Positions 47,131-60,322 are shown, numbered from the stretch's first letter. The stretch is DNA of 64,000 nucleotides from Strigops habroptila (GCF_004027225.2 NC_044277.2:137449057-137513056), one strand, 5' to 3'. Translations and numbers: made by a program. Notes: generated from the sequence alone by a model not told the origin.

Positions 47131-50100
47131 CCCGAGCCAGGGCAGAATAACTGCTGCGGCTGCCGCTGAGCTACCGTTCGCTGCCCTGTTTACCGTCGTT
47201 TGCATCAACGAATAGTTATCTTAGCGGAAAGCAGACAGAAATACTTGATGTTTACATAGTTGCATTAAAACAAGCTAATGGGTCTTGGCAGCGCTTGCTG
47301 TAAAAAGTGATTCAGAGGATAAAAGCAGGATCCCAACCGTGGTGGGCTTTGCTGAATGAGATTCCAGCACAGAGAGCGCCTCGGTGTGCACCGGGTTTCT
47401 TTTAGCTGGCTACTTGCTTTCATCCCCGTGCGTGTAGGATAGTTATTTACTTGAGTAACTCGGTACATGGCCGGGAAGGCGTGCAGTGCAGGGCGGCTCT
47501 TCCGCACCTTCGGGGACCGAAATCCTCTTTCCCAGCCACCGCACCTTCGTGCCTTGCTGCGGGACGGTGCTGGGAGCTCGGGGCTGGAGCAGGGATTCCC
47601 GCTGGGGGAGCCGGGGGGGCTGTGTGAGGGTCTGCGGGAGCCCTGCTGCTGCCCGCGAGTCAGGGATAGAGCGTTAACAAACGCGATGTGAGGGCTCAGC
47701 AGTGTGCCTTCTGCGTTGCAGGCGCCGATACAAGGAGGTGATATGAATGCTGTTTGTGCAATTCTGATGTTTTCTAGCCGTACGCTGTTGCCAGTATTTA
47801 GAATGGCAGTTTGATCATTTGAATCTGTGGCAGAATTGTGCTAGGCTTGATAGCGTTGATATTTTGCCTTTGGCTGAGACGTACTTAATAGCATTTTAGC
47901 AAGCTATGTATAACACAATATGAAGGGCTTAATCATTGGCGATTAATGCAGTCTAACTTTATGCTTTGAAGAGGGATAAGTAATAACAGCATGGCTTCTG
48001 AAAAGAAAATATTTAATGGAGCAACTCAAAATATTATTACCCAAGGACTGTGCTGTATCCAAAGAATGCCCATCAGGACAGCACAGCAACAGCCCAAAGA
48101 GAGGAAATTGGCTTGAGACTGTTCTTCGGCTCTCACTCTTGGGAGAGTTCTCATGAGGAAGTTTAGCTAGCATAGGTTAATTATAGATGATGTTATGATT
48201 AGCTGAAGGAATGATGTTAGGATTAACTGAATACCTGGTGTAAGAGCCTGTGTGTGTGTGGGAGAAGCTGATTTAGGGTAAAGTGGTGACAATGTAAACT
48301 TAGACCAGTTGTGTGTTGTGGAAGTTGCTACGTGGACATCACTTGTTTGCAGTTCTGGTTAGGTCGTTTGGGAAGAGTTGGAAGCAAAACTGAAAATAAC
48401 ATAGCTCTTGAAATAAGAGCATCGAGAGCTGGTGTGTGCTTTGTTTTTTACCAAGGAAGGCAGTTCTGATTTAAAATATTAACCAAGCCCTGGGTAAGAG
48501 CTTGATGTGTCAGCATCTGTCTGAGCCTGGTATAATAATCAGAGAAGGTTGATCCTCAGCTTTTTATGTGGGTAAGCTTCCAGAGAAATACATTTTGCTA
48601 GCTGAAGGGTCGCAGGATTTGTCCTTGTGTAGTAGTGTCATAGTGTTAGTCAAGGAGAGTGCTTACCAGTATAGAGTCTGCCTCAGCACAGGTTCTTGTT
48701 CTGTGACTAAGTATGTACAGGCTGGCTCCAAAGCAGATGGGCAGTTGCACTTTGCAATTTGTCTGATTCTCTTCTGCACCTTCTTGCAGAGCTGAGGGGT
48801 CTTGCAGTCCACTTGTCTTTTCAGGCTAATTCACCCCAGTAGCAGTATAGTAAAGCATCTCTGTTACACTTGAAAATCAGGTTCTCTCGAGGTAGAAGGA
48901 GTGACAACACCAAGGACTGCTTCACCATGATGCCTTTTTTGTTTTCTGCTGAAGTAGTTTTGTCTGTATCTGCAGTAAAAGCGATTTATTGATACTAGCT
49001 TTTTTCAGGGCTAGTGGGTCTCTAGTGTGGGCAAGGTGTAGAAGGCTCAATATTCTCACATATCCATGTTTCTCTAGAATGAAATGAGTTATTCTAGCAA
49101 ATTCCTAGTTATGAGGTGCCTACAGGTGTGTACTGCAGGAGTGTGGGCCAGATGTGTCTGAAAGGGATCGCCCACTTTCACAGTTCTGTCCATATGAATA
49201 TGGTGGGAGAGGTATGTAGTATGAACAAAGTCCCTGTTGAATTCTGTAGATCTACACATGTAAAATCAGAGTTGCAGTCAGGTTCAACCACAGCTGTGCC
49301 AACTGGTGTATGAAACACCAGTATTTTCAAGACAAAGTGCTAATTTTCCACTATTTTGCACCCTAGGGTGTAATTCTCCTCGTATGTGTTAGTAGCAATG
49401 ATTTAAAAAGTAGCCACTTCACAGTGGGATGCTGTACAAAGCTGTTCCAGTGTCATCCAGCTGTCGTGAGCAGTTATGGTGTGCTTTGTGTCATGGTAGA
49501 ACTTTCTTCTAACCCTTCTCAGCTAACAGTTACTTTATGCATGAGGTTTTCATGTATATTCTTGCCTGTTTGATAATTTGTAGTTTCCATAATATCTTGT
49601 AGCACTGAACTCTGTAAGTTATCAGCATTGAATATGTTCTCTTTCAATATCATTGACTCTCTCCTTGTTTATATATTAAGGGGAGACACTAGTTATTGAA
49701 ATTCCTTAATTATAATAATGAAGTCTATTAAAATGCATATTTTAAGTGCAAACTATTGTTAAGGCTTAGGGAAGATGTTGGGGAAAAAATTGTGTCAAAT
49801 CTTGCTTCTTTGTAGGTTGTGTTCTAATTAAATATTCAGTATTATAGGAGACAATCTTTGAGTCCCAAGATACTGATGAAATGTCAGTTAAATCGTATTT
49901 CCCTCCTTCAAAGTAATGTGCAGTACTCCATTTGCTGCAATACTGGGAAATCTTTAAGAGTTGAAAAGTCATTTAACTCTGTAATCTATAGTTTAGTTCG
50001 TATTCAAGGTATATAGATTGGAAAATGCTGAACATGTAGGAAGTACAGACATAAAATCCCAGAATTAGGCCCACTGGGAAAAAGCCAATTGAAATACAGG

Positions 50101-52654
50101 AAAGTGTAGAGAATTTTTATTCCATATAGGTAAATTTCTATTCTGCCTTTTTTTTTTTTTTCTTTTTTAGGAGCTACTCTTGTTATTGAAAGCAAAAAGA
50201 ACTTCGTTTTATTAAATATTTATGTAGTTTGTTGAAGTAATACTTTAGAGATTTTGAATTTATTTTCTACACCAGCCTAAATTTTCTGTATTGTTCACCT
50301 TTCTTTTGTCCTGACACAGCGAGCTTATTATTGTCAGCTTTGATTACAGCCATATACATTTTTGTAGTGCTTTATAGCAACTATGTAGGGCATTAGACCC
50401 TATCATATCACATATCTAACTTTTATGACTTTATTTTCAGCAATCATGGCAAGTCTGCTGGTCAGATCAGAATTGAAATTATTTAGATACAATTAAAATA
50501 TGCCAATAGTAATTAAATGATGAAATGCACATGAGGTCATTCAGTTTTCCTTTTCACTAGATTTTCTTTTGGCTATTTTTGTTTTTCATATAGAGTGCAA
50601 GCTGTGCTAATTAGCATAGCACTCTGGAGGTAGTCTCTAAGCTAGAGAGGATAGGATGAAGAGATAAAAACCTCCTAAACCTGGAGAAGTAAAAGTGCCA
50701 GTCTTGGAGATTTTAAAAAGACTTTGCACATAGAGTGGGTTTTGTCCTTCTTATTAGACAAGTGATGGCAAAACTTTTCAACGTTGTGTGTAGAACTTCA
50801 GACCTGAGTTGAATCCTGTGCTGATGTGTGCGTTTGTGCTGGGTACAGGCAGAGGGATCTCTCTTCAGAGAGGCACTGATTTCCCGTTTACTTCTTGTGC
50901 AGTGCTACGGCCTGTCTGCCCTTTAGTAGGCTGGCATGGGGAGTTTAGGTAGACAGCATTAATGCTACCACCATGCAACAGCTCTGGTGCATTTGCCATG
51001 GCTTTTCTATCATGGATGCAGAATATTACAGATACCTGTGTCTGTTATTGTTATTAAAATGCTGAAGGATTATTTACTCTGGATGTCTGTAATATGCAAA
51101 GTTCTGCTTACGGTATACAAAAACGAGTATATGTGTGTGTTTATAAATATTTCCATGTCCATTTCTTGATGTTAAAATGTATTTCATGCCCTTGAGTGGA
51201 ACTTCTGCAGCCACTGTGAGTGCAGATTTTGAACTTGCATGGCATAATCTTAAGGTCCAGGGCTGCTGATTGTTGTTGGAGTGTTTGACAGTCATGATTC
51301 TGGAGGTTTTAGCTCTTACCTAGATAAATATGAAAAAGCTGCTCCCTGCAGCAGCAATATGCAGCAAAGTAATAAAAGGCAAGCTTTAAATAAATGATAA
51401 ATAGAATCTTTATTAAACCCATTCTCGCATATGTGCAGCATCCTACAAAGTTGTATAGAAAGCTGCCTTCCTTGGGTCTCTGAATAAAACCTGATTCACC
51501 CCCTGCAAGGGCATGCTTTGCACTGCCAGGCAAGCAAGATTGCTCTTGGTAGATCAGTCCAAGTAACACATCTTCCTTTTCACACATCTCCTTCTTCTTG
51601 TATCTGTTTTGATCTATGCCTAGGTTCTCTGTGAATGCTTTGGAATTAATGCTGGTAAGTGAGTGGCATGTACTGCTCATTACATCAAAAAGTAATGCAA
51701 TACACCCTGTCTCAAAATAATGATTAGAAATTGTTTTTCTTCGAGAGGGTATTTTAGCCCATGTTATTGTCACATTGAAATATTTTAGTGTTAGATGCTA
51801 TTCAGGAATTTAATTTAGCAAAAATCTTACAAGTAACTAATAAGAAAATCCTGCTCTTTAAGCCTTTCAATCTCGAGTTCAAAGAAGAGTCAAAGGAAGT
51901 TACAGATCATGTGTCTTTTATTTTTTCTGGGGTCAACTGCAGGAAGTTGTATAGCTGCATTCTAAACCACATTTAATTTTCTTTAAATATAGATATTTCT
52001 TTGTTTGGTCACTGTAAAAAATACGCTGTTCCAGAGTGATCTGTGTTTAGGTGATATGAAATGCTACTCATGAAGCAGTGCATTTACTTGTCAAATCCTT
52101 TGTGCTGCTCTTCTGAGGTTGTCCTCAGAAGAACTTGCTTTGAGAGCAGAAAGTAAGGTAGTTGATGGTGCCCTGTATGTCAGGGGACTGTAAAGCAATG
52201 CTGTATGATCAAGGTGAAATATGTGAAAGGCTTTATTGCATTTTCATAAGTATTTTAAAGAGTTTTAATGTGGAGCAGCCACCTTGTTTGAGTCATCAGT
52301 AGATGTTAATATTTTAGCTAAAATATTTTATTTTAAAAATTCAGTAGAAAAAGAGATGGAGACTTTTCAGGCTTACTGTACTGATTTGCAGCTTCACTGC
52401 TTCACCTGTGGGGTATTGCTGTCCTTTCTTATGCAAAATTTGGGTTGACCTTTGTGGCTGTAAGATCATGCCCTGCTTCTTTCGTTTGTAAGTTTTCACT
52501 AGGACTATTAGCTAAAACATTAGGTTCTTGTTTATATTGTAGTATTGCCCAAGGGATGTTTGGTGACTATGAAAATGACTTGCTTTCTTCTATTTCTACA
52601 CTTATTCTTAAGGAATTGTAGGAATAAAAGTATATAGTGATTAAAAAGCGATGT
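47131..52654 (+). other. Probable first-intron sequence of the CpG-island gene
   Basis: There is no recognisable coding exon. The shoulder of the island (47,480-47,680) is GC-rich, with an open frame at 47,467-47,691 that I do not recognise. Further right the sequence is AT-rich. In hand-counted lines the + strand favours G over C, for example 14 G to 5 C at 49,981-50,040. A T tract lies at about 50,149-50,168. A 154-codon minus-strand frame at 51,309-51,773 has no known domain and is not called. Confidence 0.45.
47722..47737 (+). other. Candidate splice acceptor / micro-exon
   Basis: A pyrimidine-rich TGCCTTCTGCGTTGCAG precedes 47,722, a good acceptor. A usable donor, GAG|GTGATA, follows 16 bases later. 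Joined to the donor at 46,788, the frame from the ATG at 46,628 would run on as Arg-Arg-Arg-Tyr-Lys-Glu if the exon extends beyond 47,737, and then stop at TGA (47,742-47,744). Sixteen bases is very short, so this is weak. The acceptor could instead belong to a longer non-coding exon. Confidence 0.2.
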
Positions 52655-53274
52655 TGAATTGGAGTCAGCAGTATTCTCTTGCAGCGATGGAGGCTAACGG
52701 CGTGCTGAGCTGTATTAGCAAGAGTGTACCCACCTGACTGAAGGATAGGACTATTGCTCCGGACAAGGCTGTCGTGGAATAATGCTGTGTCCAGTCTTTG
52801 GTCCCCAGTGCAAGAAAGGTAGAGGCAAACTGGAGAGAGCCCAGGGGAAGGGATGCTCAGGTGATTGGGGGCTGGAGCACGTGGCATACAAGAGGATGCT
52901 GAGTGATCTGAGTTTGCCCATCCTGGAGATTAGAAAACGAAGGTGAATTGCTGCTTTCCATTTCCTAATGGGCTGTTATGGGACAGAGAGAGATGCTTTT
53001 CTCTGGGGTGCACAGAGAAAGGTCGAGGTGCAGTTGTCACACATGGAAATTAGGAAATTCTGACTGGGCATAATGAAAAAAATCAACAATGAAAATGGTT
53101 AAGCTTTGACCCGGGGTCGTGGATGTTGCAGGATTTGCCCTTGGAGATTTAAAAAATTGGCTGTACAAGACTCTGAACAAGATCTAACTTTGAAATCGAC
53201 ACTGCCTTGAATGGGAGTTGGAGGATATGGCCTCTAGAGGTCCTTTTCAGCCTAAATTAGTCTGATTCTGTAAG
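52655..53274 (+). mobile_element. CR1 LINE, older 5'-truncated copy with 3' terminus
   Basis: CR1 blocks are recognisable in order on the + strand: GAGGCTAACGGCGTGCTGAG (about 52,690), TGTATTAGCAAGAGTGTA, CTGTGTCCAGTCTTTGGTCC (about 52,785), AAGAAAGGTAGAGGCAAACT, GGGGCTGGAGCACGTGGCAT (about 52,869), and the 3' UTR GATATGGCCTCTAGAGGTCC, ending GATTCTGTA at about 53,271. The ORF2 frame is destroyed. It is more diverged than the copies at 22.8 and 40.8 kb. It is one of only two LINE copies I recognised to the right of the CpG island. Confidence 0.88.
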
Positions 53275-54395
53275 AAGATTTCCCACAGAGGAAAATAAGT
53301 ATCATAAGAGTTATGCTAAATAGTCATTTTAGTTATATTCTTAGAAGGGAACAGCTATGCGTTGCGGGATCAGAGGAGCCTTTTGTGTAGTACTCGTGGT
53401 CAACATAATTTAGAATGAAAATGATTCTGTAAGGAGGATGTGCAAAAGGAACAAGTTTAAATTATCTGTGGGGCAAAGTACTTCTGCACCATGCTGCTGC
53501 CCTGACTAGTTGCAGTCTTGCTGTTGTCAGTAGCTCTGACAAATAAATGTAAGGCATGTCAACTGGTAGTCTTTGCTGGACTTGGCTGTGGTTAGCATAG
53601 GTGAGTTCCTCACAAGCCTGGGAGGGTACATAACACAGTAGATTTGAAATGACTGTTACAGTTTGGTGTAATAAAAAAAAGCCTTTTTCTTTTTTAGAGA
53701 GCATGACTAGTGGAGCTCTCTAAGATTGATCGTTGACATGTCCTTTGGGCCTGATGTGATGAGAGTACTCTTTGTTGATGGAGTGGCTCACCATTGTTAG
53801 TTGTGGCATCATGTTTGAGCATTTGTTTTGTAATGTACAGCTTGAATATAAGATGTGCTGTTTTTCTTGGAGTCATTTCATATTTCCCAGAACTAACTTT
53901 GTGCTAAGGCAAAAGATCAGTACTACTTGTCTTTGACATTTGTTTGAGGTCATAATGACATCACCAGAAATCCCCATAGATTTAGCCTTGCGGCTTTAGT
54001 TTTTCTATGAGTTGATGATTATCAAGTAATCTATGTTACATGAATAGTAATTCCACCAGCATTAGTCATTCAAGCAGTATCTCATTGAAGTAACATGAAC
54101 TTTATGTATTGGTGCCTGTATGTTCAAATTGGAAAATTCAGTAGTGGAGAACAAGTTTATTTGTTACCCTGCATGTCTGTGTGCAGACATGCTTAGTTGT
54201 GGGAGAAAGAGGGGGGAATGTATCCACAGTAACCTCCCTGCTCCCCCAAAAAGCAATTATGTTTTTGTAGAATTTTTTTTTTTTGACATTACATGTCTTT
54301 TACCAATACTTGAGTTAAATATGCTAGCTGTGATTCAGGCTTTAAAGTTAAGACTCTTGTTCAGCTTCTCAAGAAAGGCTGTCAGAGACAGTATT

Positions 54396-54410
54396 TATAT
54401 ATATATATAT
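54396..54410. repeat. (AT)n microsatellite
   Basis: An alternating TA run of about 15 bases, followed by GTGT. Confidence 0.85.
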
Positions 54411-54775
54411 GTGTAATCGGCAGCGGTGTAAGTAGATGCTATCAATCTAGGCTGCTGTATTTTCTCTGTGGACCAGGTTGAGTGTGGCCTTTGTGCACAG
54501 GTACAATGGGCTTGTATAAAAGCTTGAATGATTGCTGTCGGTATACTGTAGGATGCATAGACTTCAGTGGCTTTTCTCTCCAGAGGCTAACTACCTGTAC
54601 AGGCCACAGGATGGGAACTGAGGAGGCACATAAAGGAGAGCAGGCTGTTTGTGGCTCAAAAGGGTATTGGGCAGGAGATACACTATGTCATACTTGCAAC
54701 AGGGATGGGAAACTGCAGCTGTAGCACTTACCTTCCTTGAATCCTGCTTTTGTTTTTAGTATTTTTAACAATATA

Positions 54776-54805
54776 TTTTATTTTATTTTATTTTAGTTTA
54801 GTTTT
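54776..54805. repeat. (TTTTA)n simple repeat
   Basis: Four perfect TTTTA units followed by two degenerate units (GTTTA, GTTTT). Confidence 0.85.
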
Positions 54806-56066
54806 GAGATTCAAGCTTTTCAAGTCTAAGTCAGACTTCCAGAAGGACCTGAGAGTGTCTTAATAACCAGGGGATATTAGGAATTTTGAATTTCTTGTAG
54901 TTGCTCTATGTTTTTAGGTAATGCTCAGGATGTGTTTTCAAGCATTTTACATATATTAAAAGGGAAAGGTGATTTCTGTAATTTTTAAATGAAAGCTGAA
55001 ATGCATGGGTTGTTGAGGAAGCATAAGAAAAAGGCCACATATCACTAGATTCAGATCGGAAATCTGTGAGCAGCTCTGCTGGTTCTGACAAGGCTGTGAT
55101 ACAGCAATAGCTTTGCTGATAGATCTACTTCTTTTACACATAATCAGGCTTGTGGTTTTGGGTGGGGTTTACAACTGATTTCACTAATGTTAAGTGTGTA
55201 TCTTTGATTTAGAGTATAGCCTGATTTGGAAAGCCGGTAGAGAAGTGTGTTCAAAGTAGTGTTATGAGTACTAAGGGCCGGACAGGCAAAGCACTTGGTT
55301 AGTTCAACACTCATTGTTTCATGGCACTGCTGATGTGAGAGAGAAAAACAAACTGTCTACTGTGGCTGCAGTATCTGCACTCTGGTAGAGTCTGTTTGAG
55401 ACCAGGCAATTATCTGCTGGAGATGAAAAAGGGCAGTACAGAGCAATTCCTTTTTTCTTTCTTTTTCTCTGACTGCTTTCTCTTTTGTCCTGCTTTTCTT
55501 GTTGGGCAGGAGTGGGTTGACAGAAGAAGTGTCTAGTTGAATCAAAAAGATTGGTAGCAGTCACCTTACTGAAATCACATTTCTCTTTTTTTAAGAAAAG
55601 GGGGTAGAATTTTCTTGTGTTGATGCTTCTGCTGCAAAGGTGTTTCAGATTTTCAGTTTTTCCAAACTTAAGTTGAGCAAACTGGGGGAAGTTAATTGTG
55701 CATGCATGGTGTTAGTGCAAACACAGTTGACTGGCCCCGGAATTCCCTTGGGTGCTCACAGGGAATTTTGGCATGGGCACCTACCTGTTCCTTGAGCTGG
55801 AACTAAGGGGAGGGTCAGTGTTGCAATTGATAGGGGTGTTCAGTGGGAAGAGGAAGAAAGGAAGCATGTCATGAACTTGAGACACCCGCATTCAGAGACT
55901 TACAGTGAAGCAACACTCTGGTTTTGGTTTCTCATTTGTGGATATTGGTGATAGCATTAAGATCTTCTCTGATTTTCCCTGGCTATCATTGTTCTGGTGA
56001 TGAGAATGTTTGCCTTATTCCTTCAAAACTTCACTTTGTAACTGCTCTTTCCCCTTATTCTTCCAG

Positions 56067-56152
56067 GATGTCAAACTGGCTTAGGTCCATGAAGACTACA
56101 AGCTCCCTCTGACTTGACTCCAGCTCTCAGGAGGAAAGGTACAGTTACAGGG
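56067..56152 (+). other. Candidate internal (probably untranslated) exon
   Basis: An 86-bp segment bounded by a pyrimidine-rich acceptor (CCCCTTATTCTTCCAG, AG at 56,065-56,066) and a donor with the full GTAAGT consensus (GT at 56,153-56,154). The local strand composition switches to C-rich over the segment, unlike the surrounding G/T-rich sequence. It contains ATG at 56,068, but that frame stops after 14 codons, and I do not recognise a protein, so it would be a 5' UTR or non-coding-RNA exon. An alternative donor, AAG|GTACAG, lies 14 bases earlier. This is a prediction from splice-site shape only. Confidence 0.25.
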
Positions 56153-57378
56153 GTAAGTTAAAATCCTCTAACAGAATCCTGTGAAGGAAATGAAGACTTT
56201 AATTAGTGCCCTTTCCTTTGCATGGCAGTCTCTGGTACATTTCTTCCTTTAAAGTTGCTTGGTCCATGACAGCAGGCTGTCAGTGGTAGAGAAAGGAAAA
56301 TCCAAAAGAGTGGAGTCACTTTGAAAATGTAATGAAGAGTTAATGAATAGAGCACTTACAGGGAAAATACCAATGCAGGCTGTGTCAGGTAAGCACTTTA
56401 AAAGTGAAAAGTGCCCCCCTGTTGGTTTGTTCTCCTTTTAACTGATGTCTTTGAAAATCTAATTGGAATCACAGCTGAACTACCATGACAAAATATGGTT
56501 TTGGTAGATAAAGTTGAAATAATATACATTTAGCGATTGGGAGTGTTGCTGGAAATAGTAGGTGCATGTAGAAATGAACACTAATCCGCATTTCTTGTTT
56601 CATCCTAAGGGCAAAGTACCCTTGGTGCAAAGCCCAGGGGACCTATATAGTCATTAGCAGATGGAGTGAGACATTAATCTTCTACCCACAAATCTGCCCC
56701 AGCACATAAAGCAAGGAGCGTCTGTTGTGAGGATTGCTAGAGGTTGTATTAAACATGATGGTATAGTTTATAATCACAGTGCCAGCCACTCTTGCTGTTC
56801 ATCGCTGTGTTTTCTTGGTACGCTCTGTCTCTGGATTTCACTTTTTCTATCCGTGTATAATGGAGTAGTGAGAGTTTCTGTTTCTTGAGATGTTGGCAGA
56901 AGCTTGTTCCAACACTCTTAAAATCTCCCTCTTGCTGTAAGCACTAGAGTACATTAGGATACATTTTAGGTACTTTTTTGTACATAAAGTACATAGGGGG
57001 AAATGTATGATTTTTGTGTCATTCAGTCTTTCTCATTTGGAGTAAGCTAGGAGACATGCATGGTTAATGAGGTATCTCAGCAGCACATTTTTATGGGAGC
57101 ATAGTTTAAGGTTGGGAGTATGTCCAGTCTCCAAACTGCCTAGTGAGTGTTCTGTATGTGGAAACAAATGCCAGCTGGCAGTGGTTAAGGAGCGCATGCT
57201 TATTCTGCTCATGATAGCCAAAACATGCTCCCTGCTGTGTGCTTTTGGCAGCTTTGCACTGGCAATATGTCTCAAATGCCAGTTGCATGTCCTCCTTTCT
57301 TCCTCATAAGCATGTCCCACAAGGCATGATTTAGCCTAAATAAAAACGTGCCTCTGTTAGACTTGGTAATATATGGAA

Positions 57379-57453
57379 AGAAAGAGACTGCTTGTTTTCA
57401 AAAAGCAGTCTTTCTGAAACATATGTAGTAAATTATTTCCACAGTGGAAATAA
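57379..57453. repeat. Two adjacent inverted repeats
   Basis: The first has arms AGAAAGAGACTGCTT (57,379-57,393) and AAGCAGTCTTTCT (57,403-57,415), pairing over 13 bp with a 2-base bulge and a 9-base loop. The second is a near-perfect palindrome: TTATTTCCAC (57,433-57,442), one central A, then GTGGAAATAA (57,444-57,453). Confidence 0.85.
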
Positions 57454-57999
57454 TAAGATGATTATCACATCTTGCTATACTCAGTGGCAAATTGGCCTTA
57501 AATTCCTGAAGATGTGATGATTTTTGAGACACCAATTCTCAGGCATACTACACTGACATTTTTGTGTAATCTGTTCTCAGCGAGAGTGCTGGTTGGAATT
57601 TCAGTCCTAAAGTGGCTGCGTATTAAGTGTATTTGAAGCTCTAACCCTGTGTCTTTGGTCAATGTATTAATTTAATTGGTGGTCAAGTTAATTGCACATC
57701 ATCATCACAACTTATATTTCTTCCTATTTGTTGAATTGTTTTAAGCCAATAAACATCTAAAATATATGTTATATTTTGTTGTAAAAGATACCTTATGTGT
57801 GGGCATACTGACTTTTACAGTAAAGTGTTGCAAATGTGCTTAGCTGCATTATTTGAAGCAGTTTGTGAATTGTGGTACATTGGATACAAGTTCTTAAGAA
57901 TCTGAAGGTAAATGAAACCAATCGATATTTGTTTGTCATTTTTATTTCCAGTAACAGTGTAACAGGTTAAAAAAAGCACAATTAAAGAAATAAAAATAA

Positions 58000-58065
58000 C
58001 CCCAACCCAAACAAACAAACAACAAAAAAAGCCACCACAAACAAAACATCCAACAAACAAAACAC
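58000..58065. repeat. A/C-rich low-complexity tract
   Basis: AAAC-type repeats (CCCAAACAAACAAACAACAA and later ACAAACAAAAC). The minus-strand frame across it is a low-complexity artefact. Confidence 0.85.
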
Positions 58066-60322
58066 TGAAGCTTTTCAATTCAGTACTTGAACAACTGCAT
58101 TTAAGGTCAAGTCAACTGTAGGGTAAGTAACTTGTGCTTAGAGCTTGCGTTTAGAAATGCTTACATATTTAAGCTCCATATTGCTTTTTCTTTGAGATGA
58201 TTTCTCACATCATTTGCTTGCAGCAGATCTTGATATTTTGCAAGATGATAATTCTGAATAATTTAAATGCCGTTTTCTTTTCTAAATCAATTAAATTCTG
58301 TTGAGATCTCATCAGATCTGAAAGTTTAAAAATCAGGTTATCTAACCTGTGTTCATTAGGAGAAAGTTGTAGTCTTGCAAAATCATGGAGCTTCCCAAAG
58401 CTGTGATCACATGACCACTAAAGAAGAGGAGAAATAGTACTTATTGGAAAATGCTGTATTTTTGGGTACCGTGCTTCCACACTGCCTGCGGTAGCTGATT
58501 TAATACTCCTGTTGCCCACTCTGCTTCCACAGTAAGAACGATCCACATTTCCCAATCAGGAGGTAAAAGAGGGTCATGCTGTGACCCTTTCCTATAAACT
58601 TGCCTCAGCAGCCTGATACCGCTATCACATAGCTTTCTTCCTCTCTGGCAAGAAAGACTCAACTCAGTTGCTTTCAACAGCTGATCTAAAATGGTGCAAA
58701 TTACCTGTAAGTTCTTTGACGCATCCATCATCCAGCTATATCCTGGAAATCCAAGGGCATGGGCACCTCTCTCATGTTCAGGTACCTGAATGCTTCTATG
58801 TTTGTCTGTGCTATAGTGAGGTTGAGAATCAAATGTTGTTGTGATCGGTGTTGAAGAAGCACTGCTGCACATTGGTTAACTTATTCATGCTCTAAAAAAA
58901 CCTTGGATATGACATGCAAAAAAGGTATTCTAGAAAAGAGGTTGCAAGATCAAACCCTCAGAAGTTGTGAAATGTCAGATTTATGTTATGCCAGATTTAT
59001 TTTCTTCTGTGTCTGTAATTGATGCGGGAATATAGACTTGCAACCGTAATATCATTGTATCTTAACCACTGGGCACCTGAATTGAATAACTCTTGCATTA
59101 AAAGACAAGAGTGTGACGTGGTCATGGTATTTAGAAAATAGCATGGTAGTATTTGTGTATGAGGAAAAACAGATCATTCACAGAAGAATTATCATAGAAT
59201 TCGAAGCTAACTTATATACAAGTAGAAGATAAACAGAATTGGATCAACAGCCTTTAAATTCTGTGTCAGCTAACTATATTTGCATTATGTAAACTTAATG
59301 TGGATTCTGACCTGCAATAAGTAAGCATGTGTAGCACGCACGATAGATTTCAATGAAGTTTCTCCCATTTATGCTGGTGTTAAATTCTGCCTCTTGTCAA
59401 AAAGTTTTCTAAAAGTTCTGCCAACACAGTTTTGTATTGGAACAGCTTTGAGGCTTGCCAGCAGTGTTTTTCTTTTGCGTTGTAGGAGCAGCTCTAGTTA
59501 CATGCCAAAATATGGTCTTATTTTTAAACTGAAAAATAGATGAAACCTATGTAGAAATGGAAACTTTGTTGAATGCCAGATTCTGACCACGTTATTCCCA
59601 TTGGAACCACTAGGACCACTTCTGCAATCTGCGCTGTGTTTATAGCATTTAAGAGGTATTTCACAATATGAGAAATACTGGAAAAAATGAGTGCAAGCAA
59701 GGCAATCTGCCAACGTCTATATCTCTTTAAAAAAGTTATTATAACCTACTTGCTGAGATTAGTTTATGCAGATATCAAATTCAACCAGACTTCAGTTACG
59801 GCCAGCCGTCTTCCATTTCAAAAGTGTTATTCTATAGGGAAGAGGCAGATCGAAAAATTTGGATTCCTAAATATTTTCAACACAATCATAATTTCATTAT
59901 TTTGGCTTATTTTCCTAAGACAGTAAGACTCGGAGCTTGGAGGCTGTGTCTGTGAGAGCCTCTTTTCCCATATTCCTTAATTTTTAAACCTTTTGTCCAA
60001 TGTAAGCAGAATTTTAAAGGGTTAGTTCCAGTATGATAGGGCTTAAAATAGATGGAGGGATTTGGGAAAAAGAAATATGGTACTCGAATATTGGTTTCCT
60101 CTCAGAGTACCTTCCTCAGACAGTAGCCTTAGTAAAAAGGCCCAGATATTTTGCCTCCAGCAGTGTGCAAGCAGTCAAATCTATTGAGGGCTTTAAGAAG
60201 AGGCTTTAGTGACTTTGGGCAGTCGTGGAATTAGAGCTTGTGTGAAAACGATAGGTATGTCATTTCATAGTTCTACCATAAAAGGAAGGCAGAAATCTGT
60301 GTTACAAATCAAGGAGACTTTA

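Larger units (their letters stand above)
53275..56066 (+). other. Probable intronic sequence, no gene recognised
   Basis: AT-rich, with simple repeats at 54,396-54,410 and 54,776-54,805. No recognisable exon, LINE or RNA gene was found. Frames are short and overlapping. Confidence 0.45.
56153..60322 (+). other. Probable intronic sequence, no gene recognised
   Basis: AT-rich, with two adjacent inverted repeats (57,379-57,453) and an A/C-rich tract (58,000). A 143-codon minus-strand frame at 58,441-58,872 has mixed composition but no motif that I know, and is not called. No LINE or RNA gene is recognised. Confidence 0.45.

Noticed and set aside
51309..51773. 154-codon minus-strand open frame
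   Set aside because: No recognisable domain and a Phe/Tyr/Cys-rich, low-complexity end. A frame of this length is expected by chance in 64 kb read in six frames.
57815..58078. 87-codon minus-strand frame that looks like a membrane protein
   Set aside because: The hydrophobic stretch is the translation of the A/C-rich simple repeat.
58441..58872. 143-codon minus-strand open frame with balanced amino-acid composition
   Set aside because: Looks more protein-like than most, but I recognise no family, the ATG context is weak and it opposes the inferred direction of transcription. A codon-conservation test would decide.
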